DNA of 64,000 bases, taken from the NCBI RefSeq assembly GCF_900100535.1, contig NZ_FNDG01000021.1, positions 1-64,000 on the forward strand, written 5' to 3'. Shown piece by piece: positions 24,767 through 34,308 of the stretch (position 1 is its first letter; every line of letters starts with the position of its first letter). Below the pieces are notes generated by a model, which did not search any database, was not told the origin of the DNA, and saw only the letters and a list, made by a program, of their open reading frames with translations. The translations under genes were made by a program, and so were the position numbers. This DNA comes from Phytopseudomonas flavescens. GTDB taxonomy: Bacteria > Pseudomonadota > Gammaproteobacteria > Pseudomonadales > Pseudomonadaceae.

Positions 24767-25696
24767 CTACAGCCTGGCCTTCACCGCCGCAACCGCATCG
24801 CCGCCATCGCGGGTGGTGACGCCCTGCAGCCAGCCGTCGATCACCTCGGCGTTGGCCTTGAGCCAGTCCTTCACCGCTTGGTCGTTGCTGGCCTGTTTGC
24901 TCAGCACCTTGTCCATGATGGCGTTCTCCATCTCCTGGGTGAACGTCAGGTTGCTCAGCAGTTTGCCCACGTTCGGGCACTGCGCCGTGTAACCCTTGCG
25001 GGCCAGGGTGTTGACGCTGCCGCTCTCGCCAAAGTACTTCTCGCCGCCCTTGAGGTACTGCATGTCGTACTGCACGTTCATCGGGTGCGGTGTCCAGCCC
25101 AGGAAGGCGACGAACTCGTCACGTCGCACCGCGCGGCCGACCTGTACCAGCATGGCCTGTTCGCTGGACTCGACCAGGGTCCAGTCCTTGAGGCCGAATT
25201 CGTTGGCGGCGATGATTTGCTTGATCGACTCGTTGGCCGGTGCGCCGGAGGCGATGCCGTAGATCTTGCGGCCGAACTGGTCGGCGTGCTTTTCCAGGTC
25301 GGCGAAGGTTTTCACCCCGACGTCATAGGCGTAGGTCGGCACGGCCAGGGTGTACTCGGTGCCGCTGAGGTTTTCGGCGACCTTGTCGACCTTGCCGTTG
25401 GCGACGAACTTGTCGTAGTTGGCCTGCTGCGCGGGCATCCAGTTGCCGAGGAACACGTCGACCTGACCCTTTTGCAGGCCGGCGAAGATGATCGGCACGC
25501 CGAGGGTCTGGGTCTGCACCTTGTACCCCAGCCCTTCGAGTACCAGGCTGGCGATGCCGTTGGTTACGGCGATGTCGCTCCAGCCCGGATCGCCGAGTTT
25601 CACCGTGGCACAGCTGGCGTCCTCGGCGTAGGCCTGGGAGGCGAAGGTGGCGGCCATGAACAGGCTGCCAGTGACTGCCTTCTTGAATGTCTTCAT
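24767..25696 (-). CDS. choX: Choline/betaine ABC transporter substrate-binding protein
   Basis: 309 residues with a cleavable signal peptide (about residues 1-24, ending SQAYA). The mature protein is of the OpuAC/ProX type that binds quaternary amines (VKLGDPGWSDIAVTNGIAS, FLGNWMPAQ, FLGWTPHPMN). It lies 87 bases downstream of the choline sulfatase on the same strand, so it probably captures choline or choline sulfate for that pathway. No permease or ATPase genes are nearby, so it must share a transporter encoded elsewhere. The choX assignment is by family and context. Confidence 0.85.
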   Translation of the reverse strand: MKTFKKAVTGSLFMAATFASQAYAEDASCATVKLGDPGWSDIAVTNGIASLVLEGLGYKVQTQTLGVPIIFAGLQKGQVDVFLGNWMPAQQANYDKFVANGKVDKVAENLSGTEYTLAVPTYAYDVGVKTFADLEKHADQFGRKIYGIASGAPANESIKQIIAANEFGLKDWTLVESSEQAMLVQVGRAVRRDEFVAFLGWTPHPMNVQYDMQYLKGGEKYFGESGSVNTLARKGYTAQCPNVGKLLSNLTFTQEMENAIMDKVLSKQASNDQAVKDWLKANAEVIDGWLQGVTTRDGGDAVAAVKARL

Positions 25697-25783
25697 GTCT
25701 ATTTCCTGATATGCAGTCGCATGCGACGCGGTCGAGCGGGCCGGGTTGCCGCGGTTTTCGGTTGGGTCACCCAGGGCCCTGCG

Positions 25784-27292
25784 TCACGGTTGGGGGAAGC
25801 GAGCGCGGCGCTCCAGGTCGTCGAGGTCGATGTGGTTGCGCATGTACTGCTCGCTGGCGTCGACCATCGGCTGGTGGTCCCAGCTTTTCAGCGTGCCTTG
25901 GGTAAGGGCTTCGGCGACCAGGCGCCGCCGCCGCTGGCTGGCCAGGGTCGCCCGGTGGATGGCGGGCATGTCCCAGCGGTTGCGCGCTTCCTCGAGGAAG
26001 GAGTCGAGCTGTGCGCGATGGGCCGGCGACCGGGCCAGGTTCTCGCGCTCCTGCGGATCGTTCGCCACGTTGAACAGCAGCAATGGGTCCTCTTCGGAGT
26101 AGATGAATTTCCACTCGCCGCGGCGAATCATCATCAGCGGGCTGGTGGTGCCTTCGGCCATGTACTCGCCGAACACGTCGTCATGCCCGCCGGTGCCCTG
26201 CAGGTGCGGCAGCAGCGAGCGGCCGTCGAGCGCCAGGCCTGGTTCAACCTGGCCGCCCGCCAGCTCCACCAGGGTCGGCAGCAGGTCGACGGTGGACACC
26301 GACTGGCTCACCCGGTGCGCCGCGAAGCGCGCCGGGGCGTGGACCAGCAGCGGTACCCGGGCGGCCATCTCGAACCAGTGCATCTTGTACCAGAGGCCGC
26401 GGTCGCCCAGCATATCGCCGTGGTCGCCGGAGAACACGATGATGGTGTCGTCGGCCAGTTTGCAGTCCTTGAGGGTCTTCAGCAGTTTGCCGATGTTGTC
26501 GTCGATGTAGCTGCAGGCGCCGAAGTAGGCACGCCGCGCATCGCGGATCTTGTGCTCGGGCAGCGGCTTGTCCCACAGGTCGATGACCTTGAGCAGGCGC
26601 TGGGAATGCGGATCCTGTTCGGCCTGATCGATCACCTGGCGGGGCAGGGGGATGTCGTCATCGCTATAGCGATCCCAGTATTCCTTGGGAATGGTGTACG
26701 GGTCGTGCGGGTGGGTCATGGACACGGTCAGGCAGAACGGTTGGTCCGGCGTCCCCCGCACGTGGTCGTAGAGGTATTGCTGAGCCTTGAACACCACCTC
26801 TTCGTCGAAATCGAGCTGGTTGGTGCGCACGCAAGGGCCGGCCTGCAGCACCGACGACATATTGTGATACCAGCTGGCGCGCACCTCGGGCTCGTCCCAA
26901 TTCACGGCCCAGCCGTAGTCGGCGGGGTAGATGTCGCTGGTCAGGCGTTCCTCATAACCGTGCAGTTGATCGGGGCCACAGAAGTGCATCTTGCCGGACA
27001 GCGCCGTGCGGTAGCCGAGGCGGCGCAGGTAGTGGGCATAGGTGGGGATGTCGGCGGGAAAATCGGCGGCGTTGTCGTAGGCGCCGATCTGGCTGGGCAA
27101 CTGGCCGCTGACCAGGGTAAAGCGCGAGGGTGCGCACAACGGGCTGTTGCAGTAGGCGGAATCGAACAACACGCCCTCGGCGGCCAGACGCTGCAGGTTG
27201 GGCACCTTGATCGGCGAGGCCGGGTCGTGCAGCGGCAACAGTGGCGCTGCCATCTGATCGGCCATGATGAAAAGGATGTTAGGGCGTTTCAT
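25784..27292 (-). CDS. betC: Choline-sulfatase
   Basis: A 502-residue cytoplasmic type I sulfatase that hydrolyses choline-O-sulfate to choline and sulfate. The formylglycine site is C53-A-P-S-R57. The N-terminal metal ligand region is IMADQ, and FSGDHGDML supplies further ligands. The C-terminal region (RARFPQP) resembles known BetC proteins. The ATG at 27292 (MKRPNILF) begins at the normal family start; an in-frame ATG six codons earlier is possible. A divergent LysR gene adjoins it and a choline-binding protein gene follows. Confidence 0.93.
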   Translation of the reverse strand: MKRPNILFIMADQMAAPLLPLHDPASPIKVPNLQRLAAEGVLFDSAYCNSPLCAPSRFTLVSGQLPSQIGAYDNAADFPADIPTYAHYLRRLGYRTALSGKMHFCGPDQLHGYEERLTSDIYPADYGWAVNWDEPEVRASWYHNMSSVLQAGPCVRTNQLDFDEEVVFKAQQYLYDHVRGTPDQPFCLTVSMTHPHDPYTIPKEYWDRYSDDDIPLPRQVIDQAEQDPHSQRLLKVIDLWDKPLPEHKIRDARRAYFGACSYIDDNIGKLLKTLKDCKLADDTIIVFSGDHGDMLGDRGLWYKMHWFEMAARVPLLVHAPARFAAHRVSQSVSTVDLLPTLVELAGGQVEPGLALDGRSLLPHLQGTGGHDDVFGEYMAEGTTSPLMMIRRGEWKFIYSEEDPLLLFNVANDPQERENLARSPAHRAQLDSFLEEARNRWDMPAIHRATLASQRRRRLVAEALTQGTLKSWDHQPMVDASEQYMRNHIDLDDLERRARFPQP

Positions 27293-27405
27293 GGCGTTGG
27301 TGTGTTCCATATCTTTGTTTTATGCGAAAGTGCTGATTCGATCATCCAGCCTATGCAGGCACGGGTAAACCCGGATGAAGAACATGACTAGGATAAGCAG
27401 GGCTT

Positions 27406-28359
27406 ATGCTTGGCACGCGTGAGGGCGTCTCTCTGGACGTGTTGCGGGTATTCGAGTCGGCGGCACGCCACCTGAGCTTCACCGCTGCGGCTGCCGAGCT
27501 TGGCAGCAGTCAGCCGGCGATCAGCCAACAGATCAAGCGCCTGGAACACCAACTGGCGACCCGCCTGTTCGACCGTGTGCACCGGGGCATCGTGCTGACC
27601 GAAGCCGGGGAGACCCTGCTTGGCCCGGTGCAGGAGGGCCTCGCCACACTGGATGCCGGCCTGGAGGCGGTGGTCGGACGGCACCAGCACGAGGTGCTGC
27701 AGGTGGCCACCGATTTCGCCTTCGCGGCCTACTGGCTGATGCCACGGCTGCAGCGCTTTCACCAGCTTTACCCTGAGGTCGATGTCAGCCTGGTCACCAG
27801 CGCACGCGACATGACCAGCCTGCCGGCGGAAATCGACGTTGCCATTTCCTTTGGCGACGGGCGCCTGAAGCACGGTCAGGCGCACCTGCTATTCAAGGAA
27901 GAAGTGTTCGCGGTGTGCAGCCCGCACTTGCTCGGCGGCCAGGGCGCCTCCGCCAATCAGATGCTGGCGCGTCTGCCGCTGCTGCACCTGCGCCCGGAAA
28001 GCCGCTCGCGCTGGTTCGACTGGAGCAGCCTTTTCCGCGCCCTAGGGCTTGCCGAAACACCCAGCCTCGGGAGCCTGCGCTTCGATAACTACACCCTGTT
28101 GATCCAGGCCGCCATCGCCGGCCAGGGTGTCGCCATCGGCTGGCGGCATCTGGTCGACGAGCTGCTTGCCCAGGGGTTGCTCAGCCGCGTCGACGGGCGA
28201 ACGGTAACCTCCGAGTTCGGTTATTACGTGGTGCTGCCCGAGCGCAAGCGGCGGGTGCGCCTGGTGCAGAACTTCGTCGACTGGCTGCGAGACGAACTGC
28301 TGCGCGAGACGCTACCGCCACTGCAGGGCCCTATCGATACTCGGGGAATCGCCATATGA
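27406..28359 (+). CDS. LysR-type regulator of choline-sulfate utilisation
   Basis: 317 residues: an N-terminal winged HTH (residues 9-68; FTAAAAELGSSQPAISQQI) and a LysR co-inducer domain. It is divergent from betC across about 110 bases, the classical arrangement for a LysR activator of its neighbour, so it probably responds to choline sulfate or choline. Its stop overlaps the start of the DOPA-dioxygenase-like gene (ATGA). Confidence 0.88.
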   Translation: MLGTREGVSLDVLRVFESAARHLSFTAAAAELGSSQPAISQQIKRLEHQLATRLFDRVHRGIVLTEAGETLLGPVQEGLATLDAGLEAVVGRHQHEVLQVATDFAFAAYWLMPRLQRFHQLYPEVDVSLVTSARDMTSLPAEIDVAISFGDGRLKHGQAHLLFKEEVFAVCSPHLLGGQGASANQMLARLPLLHLRPESRSRWFDWSSLFRALGLAETPSLGSLRFDNYTLLIQAAIAGQGVAIGWRHLVDELLAQGLLSRVDGRTVTSEFGYYVVLPERKRRVRLVQNFVDWLRDELLRETLPPLQGPIDTRGIAI

Positions 28360-28718
28360 CCGATGTTCGTATCCACAGCTATCACGCCCATGTGTATTTC
28401 GACGCCAGTAGCCTCGAGCGGGCGCGAGCGTTGTGCGAGTCGGCGGCGGCACGCTTTGCCTTGAAAATGGGGCGTATGCATCAGCAGGCGGTCGGGCCGC
28501 ATCCTGACTGGAGCTGCCAGCTGGCCTTTGGTGCCGAACTGTTCGGTGAGGTGATTCCCTGGCTGATGCTCAATCGTGGCGCTTTGGTGATCTTCATCCA
28601 TCCGATCACCGGCAACGATCTGCTCGACCACCGCGACCGCGGCATGTGGATGGGCGCGCTGCGGCCGCTGGATCTTTCCGTGCTGGCGGATGGCAGGCTG
28701 CTGCCCTTCGAGCTCTGA
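28356..28718 (+). CDS. DOPA 4,5-dioxygenase family protein
   Basis: 120 residues of the small DOPA-4,5-dioxygenase-like family (start YHAHVYFDASS, centre VGPHPDWSCQL, end HPITGNDLLDHRDRGMWMG). Conserved histidines (YHAHVYF, GPHPDW, IHP, DHRD) fit a non-haem iron site. In bacteria the substrate is generally unknown. Four-base coupling to the LysR gene indicates co-translation. Confidence 0.85.
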   Translation: MTDVRIHSYHAHVYFDASSLERARALCESAAARFALKMGRMHQQAVGPHPDWSCQLAFGAELFGEVIPWLMLNRGALVIFIHPITGNDLLDHRDRGMWMGALRPLDLSVLADGRLLPFEL

Positions 28719-28772
28719 CGTGGGGCTTGCGGCGCGGTATGATCCGCGGCTGATTTTCCAAGAGCCCGCGCC

Positions 28773-29636
28773 ATGCCTTACCTGCTCGCCGTCACCGTCC
28801 TCTGGGCGTTTTCCTTCAGTTTGATCGGCGAATACCTGGCGGGCCGGGTGGACAGCGATTTCGCCGTGCTGGCGCGGGTGGCGGTGGCGGCGCTGGTGTT
28901 CCTGCCGTTCACCCTCTGGCGCGGGCTGCCGCAGCGCCTGTTGGCCGGCTTCTGGCTGGCCGGTGCGCTGCAGTTCGGGGTCACCTACCTGTGCCTGTAT
29001 CGCAGTTTCCAGGTGCTCACGGTGCCCGAGGTGCTGCTGTTCACCGTACTCACGCCGATCTACGTGACCCTGCTCGACGATATGCTGGCACGTCGTTTCA
29101 ACCCCTGGGCGCTGATTGCCGCGCTGGTTGCCGTGGGGGGGGGCGTGGTGATCCGTTTCGAGCGTCTGGAAGGCGAGTACCTGATCGGTTTCCTGCTCCT
29201 GCAACTGGCCAACCTCACCTTCGCGGCCGGACAGGTGCTGTGTCGCCAGTTGCTGATGCGCTACCCCACCGAGCAGCCGCTGCACCGCTTCTTCGGCCAC
29301 TTCTTCCTGGGCGCGATGGTGCTGGTACTGCCGTCGTTCCTGCTCTTCGGCGATCCGCACAAGCTGCCGCATACTGCGTTGCAGTGGGGCATCCTGCTGT
29401 GGATGGGGCTGTTCGCCACGGCACTGGGGCTGTTCTGGTGGGTCAAGGGTAGCGTCAAGGTGGATGCCGGCACCCTGGCGGTAATGAACGAACTGCATGT
29501 GCCTGCTGGTTTGGTGGTGAACCTGCTGATCTGGAATCGTGATGCGGATATTCCGCGCTTGGCGCTGGGCGGCGCGATCATCCTCGCTTCGCTGTGGCTG
29601 AATCGCCTCGGCCGTCGGCGCACTATCGCTACCTGA
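28773..29636 (+). CDS. EamA/DMT family transporter
   Basis: 287 residues with ten predicted membrane spans in two EamA halves, starting MPYLLAVTVLWAFSFSLIGEYL. The family exports amino acids, amines or carboxylates; the substrate here is unknown. It lies 54 bases after the DOPA-dioxygenase-like gene and may be cotranscribed with it. The end is marked by the basic tail LNRLGRRRT. Confidence 0.85.
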   Translation: MPYLLAVTVLWAFSFSLIGEYLAGRVDSDFAVLARVAVAALVFLPFTLWRGLPQRLLAGFWLAGALQFGVTYLCLYRSFQVLTVPEVLLFTVLTPIYVTLLDDMLARRFNPWALIAALVAVGGGVVIRFERLEGEYLIGFLLLQLANLTFAAGQVLCRQLLMRYPTEQPLHRFFGHFFLGAMVLVLPSFLLFGDPHKLPHTALQWGILLWMGLFATALGLFWWVKGSVKVDAGTLAVMNELHVPAGLVVNLLIWNRDADIPRLALGGAIILASLWLNRLGRRRTIAT

Positions 29637-29810
29637 TCCATTTATCGGAGAATGGGAACCCGGCTTGACGGGTGCTAACATCGCACCTTCAATTGCATAC
29701 GCAATCAGCTGTTTTTCAAACCCTATTTATTTTTGAGTGGGGTCACGGATGATGTTCTATCACCGGCAGGGAGCGCCTTTTCAGCCATCTCTTGCCCAGT
29801 GAATGCCATC

Positions 29811-30713
29811 GTGAATATTCGTCGCCCCTTTGCCAGCCTCGCCCTGGCTTGCCTGTTCGTCATCGCCCCCCTGCAGGGCGAAGCCGCTCCTGCCAGACAG
29901 GAACTCGCCTCCGGCAGCGCCCTGTTGGTCGACCTGAACACCAACAAGGTGCTGTACTCCAGCAATCCCGACATGGTGGTGCCGATCGCTTCGGTGACCA
30001 AGTTGATGACCGCCATGGTCACCCTGGACGCCAAGCTGCCGCTCAACCAGCAATTGCCGGTGATCATCCGTGACGTGTCAGACATGCGCGGGGTGTATTC
30101 CCGGGTGCGCATCGGCAGTGAGATCAGCCGCCGCGAAATGCTCCTGCTGACCCTGATGTCGTCGGAGAACCGCGCCGCCTCCAGCCTGGCGCATCATTAC
30201 CCGGGCGGCGTGACGGCCTTCGTCGCGGCCATGAATGCCAAGGCCCGTGCCCTGGGCATGACCCAGACCCGCTACGTCGAGCCGACCGGCCTGTCCGAGC
30301 ACAACGTCTCCAGCGCCAACGACCTGGTGAAGCTGCTCAAGGCGACGCGCAGCTACCCGATGATCGGTGAACTCAGTTCGACCCCGGAAAAAACCGTGGC
30401 TTTCCACAAGCCCAATTACACCCTGGGTTTCCGCAACACCAATGCGCTGACGCGCAAGGCCGGCTGGGACGTGCAACTGACCAAGACCGGCTTCACCAAC
30501 CGTGCCGGTCATTGCCTGGTGATGCGCACCACCATGGGCGGCAAGCCGGTGGCCTTCGTGGTGCTCGATGCCTTTGGCAAGTACACCCACATGGCCGATG
30601 CCAGCCGCCTGCGCAAGTGGGTGGAAACCGGCAAGGTCACGCCGGTGGCGCCCGCTGCTCTGGCCTACAAGCAGCAGCGCGCGTCGCAGAGGCAACTGCA
30701 GGCGGCGCAATAG
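29811..30713 (+). CDS. pbpG: D-alanyl-D-alanine endopeptidase (PBP7-type)
   Basis: A 300-residue periplasmic serine peptidase that cleaves peptidoglycan cross-links. It has a signal peptide (residues 1-25, cleavage near GEA-AP) and the penicillin-binding motifs S61-V-T-K64, S118-E-N120 and K225-T-G227. The GTG at 29811 gives a normal signal peptide. Upstream in-frame codons back to 29733 (TTG) lack both a signal-like sequence and a good ribosome site. In 30714-31033 downstream I see no gene, only one partial GGTGGATGAAAAGAG repeat unit near 30774. Confidence 0.9.
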   Translation: MNIRRPFASLALACLFVIAPLQGEAAPARQELASGSALLVDLNTNKVLYSSNPDMVVPIASVTKLMTAMVTLDAKLPLNQQLPVIIRDVSDMRGVYSRVRIGSEISRREMLLLTLMSSENRAASSLAHHYPGGVTAFVAAMNAKARALGMTQTRYVEPTGLSEHNVSSANDLVKLLKATRSYPMIGELSSTPEKTVAFHKPNYTLGFRNTNALTRKAGWDVQLTKTGFTNRAGHCLVMRTTMGGKPVAFVVLDAFGKYTHMADASRLRKWVETGKVTPVAPAALAYKQQRASQRQLQAAQ

Positions 30714-31033
30714 CCGCTGGCGACCCGTGCTGATTGACTGACGCTAGCCCGCTCGGCCCGTTCTGCGGTCACAAGGTGGATGAAAAGAGCGTGACCCACT
30801 CATTCGACGCGGGGCGCGCCTCCTACCGGGGATCGCGGCACATTCTTCAGGAAGTTCGGCCGTTGCCCACGCGCCCCGCGAGGTGCTCGTCGAGGGGGCT
30901 GCCGATGCTCGGCGACAGGCCGCTCGGGGAGCCCCGTGTCAGGGGCCGGGTGGGCTGGTAGGAGCGCCGCTGGCAGTACCTAAGTCTCGGCGCTGCCCTG
31001 CGGTCGTCCTTCGAATTCCAGGGGGACAGGGGA

Positions 31034-31537
31034 TCAGTCGAGCACGCCACTGAGGATGGCGTGCACGATGCCTGTGGCCAGGGTCACCAAGACCACATCG
31101 CTGCCTACCCGGCGCCACTCGTAGCCCTGGTAGTGCGGCAGCCCGCGCAGCGCGCGGTCATCCAGGCGCTTGCCATAACCGGGGGGCAGCGGCTTGCCCT
31201 TGACGATGCGTACGTCGGGGGGAACCGCCGGGCCACGGCCGATCTGGTCACGTCGTTGTTGAAACGCTTGGCGCACCGGGGTGAAATCCTGGGGCGGCTG
31301 GCCATGGGCTTGCCTGCCTGCCGCTGCTGGACCTGCAGCGCTGCCCTGGCGGGCACCCGGTTGGCCGTTCTGCGCTTGTGGCTGCTGCTGTTGCTTCTGC
31401 TGTTGCGGCTTGCCGCCGGGCTGCTGATGGCCAGGCTGCTCCTGGCGCGGTTCGCCGCCGGGAGCGGCCTGGGCAAGGCCGGCAGCCAGGCTGGCGAACA
31501 GGGCGAAGGCGAGGGCGGACGGGGTTCTGGTTGGCAT
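31034..31537 (-). CDS. CigR/RcnB-like inner-membrane or periplasmic protein
   Basis: 167 residues: a signal peptide ending AQAAP, a Gln/Pro-rich low-complexity linker (residues 27-75), and a C-terminal RcnB-like domain (PPDVRIVKGKPLPPGYGKRLDDRAL ... YQGYEWRRVGSDVVLV) ending in a hydrophobic segment. Such proteins are named after the Salmonella anti-virulence protein CigR; the molecular role is unknown. Confidence 0.75.
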   Translation of the reverse strand: MPTRTPSALAFALFASLAAGLAQAAPGGEPRQEQPGHQQPGGKPQQQKQQQQPQAQNGQPGARQGSAAGPAAAGRQAHGQPPQDFTPVRQAFQQRRDQIGRGPAVPPDVRIVKGKPLPPGYGKRLDDRALRGLPHYQGYEWRRVGSDVVLVTLATGIVHAILSGVLD

Positions 31538-31645
31538 GGTGCATCCTCGTGTGGGGCAATGGTTAGCTCAAGATTAGGCACCATCGCCCGGAGAAAACTC
31601 CTTTGTAAGCCTATATTTACCCAGGCTTTACTCACACCACTGACT

Positions 31646-33124
31646 TCAGATCCAACCCAGCCAGCGCCACCAGGTAGCGGCGAACACCAGCATCAGCAGG
31701 TAACCGACCAGCGTCAGCCACAGGCCGGTGCGCAGGAATTGCCGTGAGGTGAAGGTCTCGGTGGCGATGCACACCATGTTCTGCGGGGCGTTGATCGGCA
31801 GCAGGAAACCGAAGCTCATCACGAAACCCAGCAGCATGCTGATGCCCAGTGCGTTGACCTCGCCGCCGAGCTGCATCAGCAAGGCGATCATGATAGGCAG
31901 CATGGCCGAGGTCAGCGCCGTGGCGCTGGCGAAACCGATGTGGATGAGGACCAGGAACAGGCCGAGCACGGCGAATACCCAGAACGGCGACATGCCCTCC
32001 ATGCCCAGGTGGGTGACCATCAGCTTGGCCAGCCAGGTGCCGGCACCCGTGGACAGCACCGCGGTGCCCAGGCTGATGCCGACCCCGAAGACGATCACCG
32101 TGCCCCAGGGAATGCGCGCCTGGGCATCCTTCCAGCCCATCACGCCGATGCCCGGCAGCATCAGCACGGCCAGGCCGACCAGGGTGGTCGAGGCGGTGTC
32201 GAAGCTGTGCAGCTTGCCTTCGGTGGCCCAGAAGGCCAGCAGCGTCAGGGAGGTGATCAGCAGGCGGCGCTCGCAGCCGGTCATCGGGCCGAGTTCGGCC
32301 AGCGCCTTGCGCACAGTTTCCTTGCCACCCTCGATGCGCTCGGTCTCCGGTGGCATGACCCGCAGGATCACCCAGTAGAGGATCGCCGACATCGCCAGGC
32401 TCCACGGTGCCCCGGCGATCAGCCAGTCCATCCAACTCACCGACTCGCCCAGCAGGCGCTGCATGAAGCCGACGCTGAGCAGGTTCTGCGCGGCGGAGGT
32501 CTGGATGCCGACGTTCCAGATGCTGGTGGCCTGGGCCACCAGGATCATGATGCCGCCGGCGAAGGCCGAGCGCTTGTCGACGCCGAAGGCAGCGATCACG
32601 CCCATCATGATCGGCACCACGCACGCCACCCGCGCGGTCGCGCTGGGCACGATGAAGCTGAGCAGGATGGTGACCACGATGGCGCCGAGCAGCACGCGGT
32701 GGGTGCTGGCGCCGACCCGCGACAGGGTGAGCAGGGCGATGCGCTTGTCCAGCCCGGTATGGGTCATGGCCGCGGCGATGAACAGGGCCGAGGCCACCAG
32801 CGCCAGGGCCGAGTTGGCGAAGCCGGCCAGGCCCATGGTCAGGGCATCCTTGGTGCCGATCAGCTTGCCGGGGTCGGCGAGGCTCGGCGCGCTGCCGAGC
32901 AGAAAGGCCATCAGTGCGAGGATCATGATGGCACTGACCTCGTAGCTCACCGATTCGCTGATCCACAGGATCACCGCGAAGGCGAGGATCGCCAGCATGC
33001 GCTGGCCGGCCACGGGCAGGTCGGCCTGGGCCGGTAACAGTAAAATCGCGATGCCGGCGAGCAGGGCCAGCAACAGCCCCCATGGTGGATGAAAGGCGTG
33101 GGGCGATGCTTGGGTACTGTTCAT
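31646..33124 (-). CDS. DASS family anion:sodium symporter
   Basis: 492 residues and about 11-13 membrane spans. The hairpin motifs SNSA-like FANSALALVASALFIAAAM and the C-terminal INAPQNMVCIATETF fit the divalent-anion:sodium symporter family (dicarboxylates, tartrate, sulfate). The ATG at 33124 is chosen over an upstream in-frame ATG whose codons look non-coding. A LysR gene 93 bases upstream on the same strand probably regulates it. Confidence 0.85.
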   Translation of the reverse strand: MNSTQASPHAFHPPWGLLLALLAGIAILLLPAQADLPVAGQRMLAILAFAVILWISESVSYEVSAIMILALMAFLLGSAPSLADPGKLIGTKDALTMGLAGFANSALALVASALFIAAAMTHTGLDKRIALLTLSRVGASTHRVLLGAIVVTILLSFIVPSATARVACVVPIMMGVIAAFGVDKRSAFAGGIMILVAQATSIWNVGIQTSAAQNLLSVGFMQRLLGESVSWMDWLIAGAPWSLAMSAILYWVILRVMPPETERIEGGKETVRKALAELGPMTGCERRLLITSLTLLAFWATEGKLHSFDTASTTLVGLAVLMLPGIGVMGWKDAQARIPWGTVIVFGVGISLGTAVLSTGAGTWLAKLMVTHLGMEGMSPFWVFAVLGLFLVLIHIGFASATALTSAMLPIMIALLMQLGGEVNALGISMLLGFVMSFGFLLPINAPQNMVCIATETFTSRQFLRTGLWLTLVGYLLMLVFAATWWRWLGWI

Positions 33125-33217
33125 GACGGGCCTCGAAATGGAGCGGACAATCCGGATTCGGCGAATCGTGCGCACAGCTTAACCCGCTGCAGCCGCCCGG
33201 CTGTTGAGACAGATCAG

Positions 33218-34120
33218 CTAGAGCGCCTGCCAGCGCGGATCGGCCCTCAGCCGCTCGGCGATGAAGTCGAGCAGGGCGCGCAGTGCCGGCAGCATTTGCC
33301 GGCGTGAAGCATAGATGGCGTGAATACCCAGCGCCTGCGGCTGCCAGTCCGGCAGCAGGCGCACCAGGCGGCCGTCTTCGAGCATGGCTGCGGTGGCGTA
33401 GAGCGGTTGCATGCAGATGCCGCCATCGTTGAGGGCAGCCTCCAGCAGCACGCCGGTATCGTTGCTGCTGAAATTGCCTTCCACCACCGCGTCCTGCCCG
33501 GCGTCGGCCTGCTCGAAGCGCCAGACGCTGCGCCCGAAATAGCTGTAGGTCAGGCAGTTGTGAGCGCTCAAATCCCGCGGCAGGAGCGGCGTCCCGGCGC
33601 GTGCCAGATAAGCGGGTGTCGCGCACACCACCGAATGGCAGGTGCCCAGGTGGCGAGCGACCTGATTGGGTTCCAGCTGGTTGGTGATGCGCAGTGCGAG
33701 GTCGATGCGCTCCTCCACCAGATTCACCGCGTGGCTGTTGACCAGCAGTTCGACGGAGGTGTTGGGATAGCGCGCCAGGTATTGCACCAGTATCGGGCTC
33801 AACCAGGCCTGGGCGAAGGACTGGCTGCTGGCGATGCGCAGGTTGCCGCTGGGGCCGTCGGTGGCCTTGATGCCGGTGGCACGCATCATCTCTGCGGTGT
33901 GCAGCATCTCCCGGCAGTGAGGCAACAGTTCGTTGCCCACCTGGGTCAGGCTCAACTTGCGCGTGGTGCGGTGCAGCAGGCGCGCGCCGACCCAACCCTC
34001 CAGCGCGGCCAGGTAGCGCGACACCATGGCCCGGGAGAGGTCCAGGTGGTCGGCGGCGGCGGTCTGGCTGCCGCGGTCCACCACCTCGACGAAAACGCGG
34101 GTCGCCGTGAGTCTGTCCAT
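33218..34120 (-). CDS. LysR-type transcriptional regulator
   Basis: 300 residues: an HTH at residues 1-60 (AADHLDLSRAMVSRYLAALE) of the CrgA/PecT-like LysR branch, then a co-inducer domain with ending PALRALLDFIAERL. It precedes the DASS transporter on the same strand and is divergent from the NAD(P)-binding gene at 34309; either could be its target. Confidence 0.86.
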   Translation of the reverse strand: MDRLTATRVFVEVVDRGSQTAAADHLDLSRAMVSRYLAALEGWVGARLLHRTTRKLSLTQVGNELLPHCREMLHTAEMMRATGIKATDGPSGNLRIASSQSFAQAWLSPILVQYLARYPNTSVELLVNSHAVNLVEERIDLALRITNQLEPNQVARHLGTCHSVVCATPAYLARAGTPLLPRDLSAHNCLTYSYFGRSVWRFEQADAGQDAVVEGNFSSNDTGVLLEAALNDGGICMQPLYATAAMLEDGRLVRLLPDWQPQALGIHAIYASRRQMLPALRALLDFIAERLRADPRWQAL

Positions 34121-34308
34121 GATTCGCTCGATTCATGCAACTGAGTTGGGGCAATTATGCGGCTTTTCGTGAGTTTTGCAGCGAGTAAGCTCGTGACTCA
34201 CCCACCGGCGGTGCTTGCCACCGCATAGGCCCGCTCGCTGTGGACACCGCGCAATCCGTGGCGGGCTGCGCGCCGATCATCCACCACTCGTCACATTCGG
34301 AGAATTCC

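Noticed and set aside
24878..27391. 837-codon plus-strand frame over choX and betC
   Set aside because: It covers two recognisable minus-strand genes and has no domain of its own.
31632..34154. 840-codon minus-strand frame over the DASS and LysR genes
   Set aside because: A frame shadow of two well-supported genes on the same strand.
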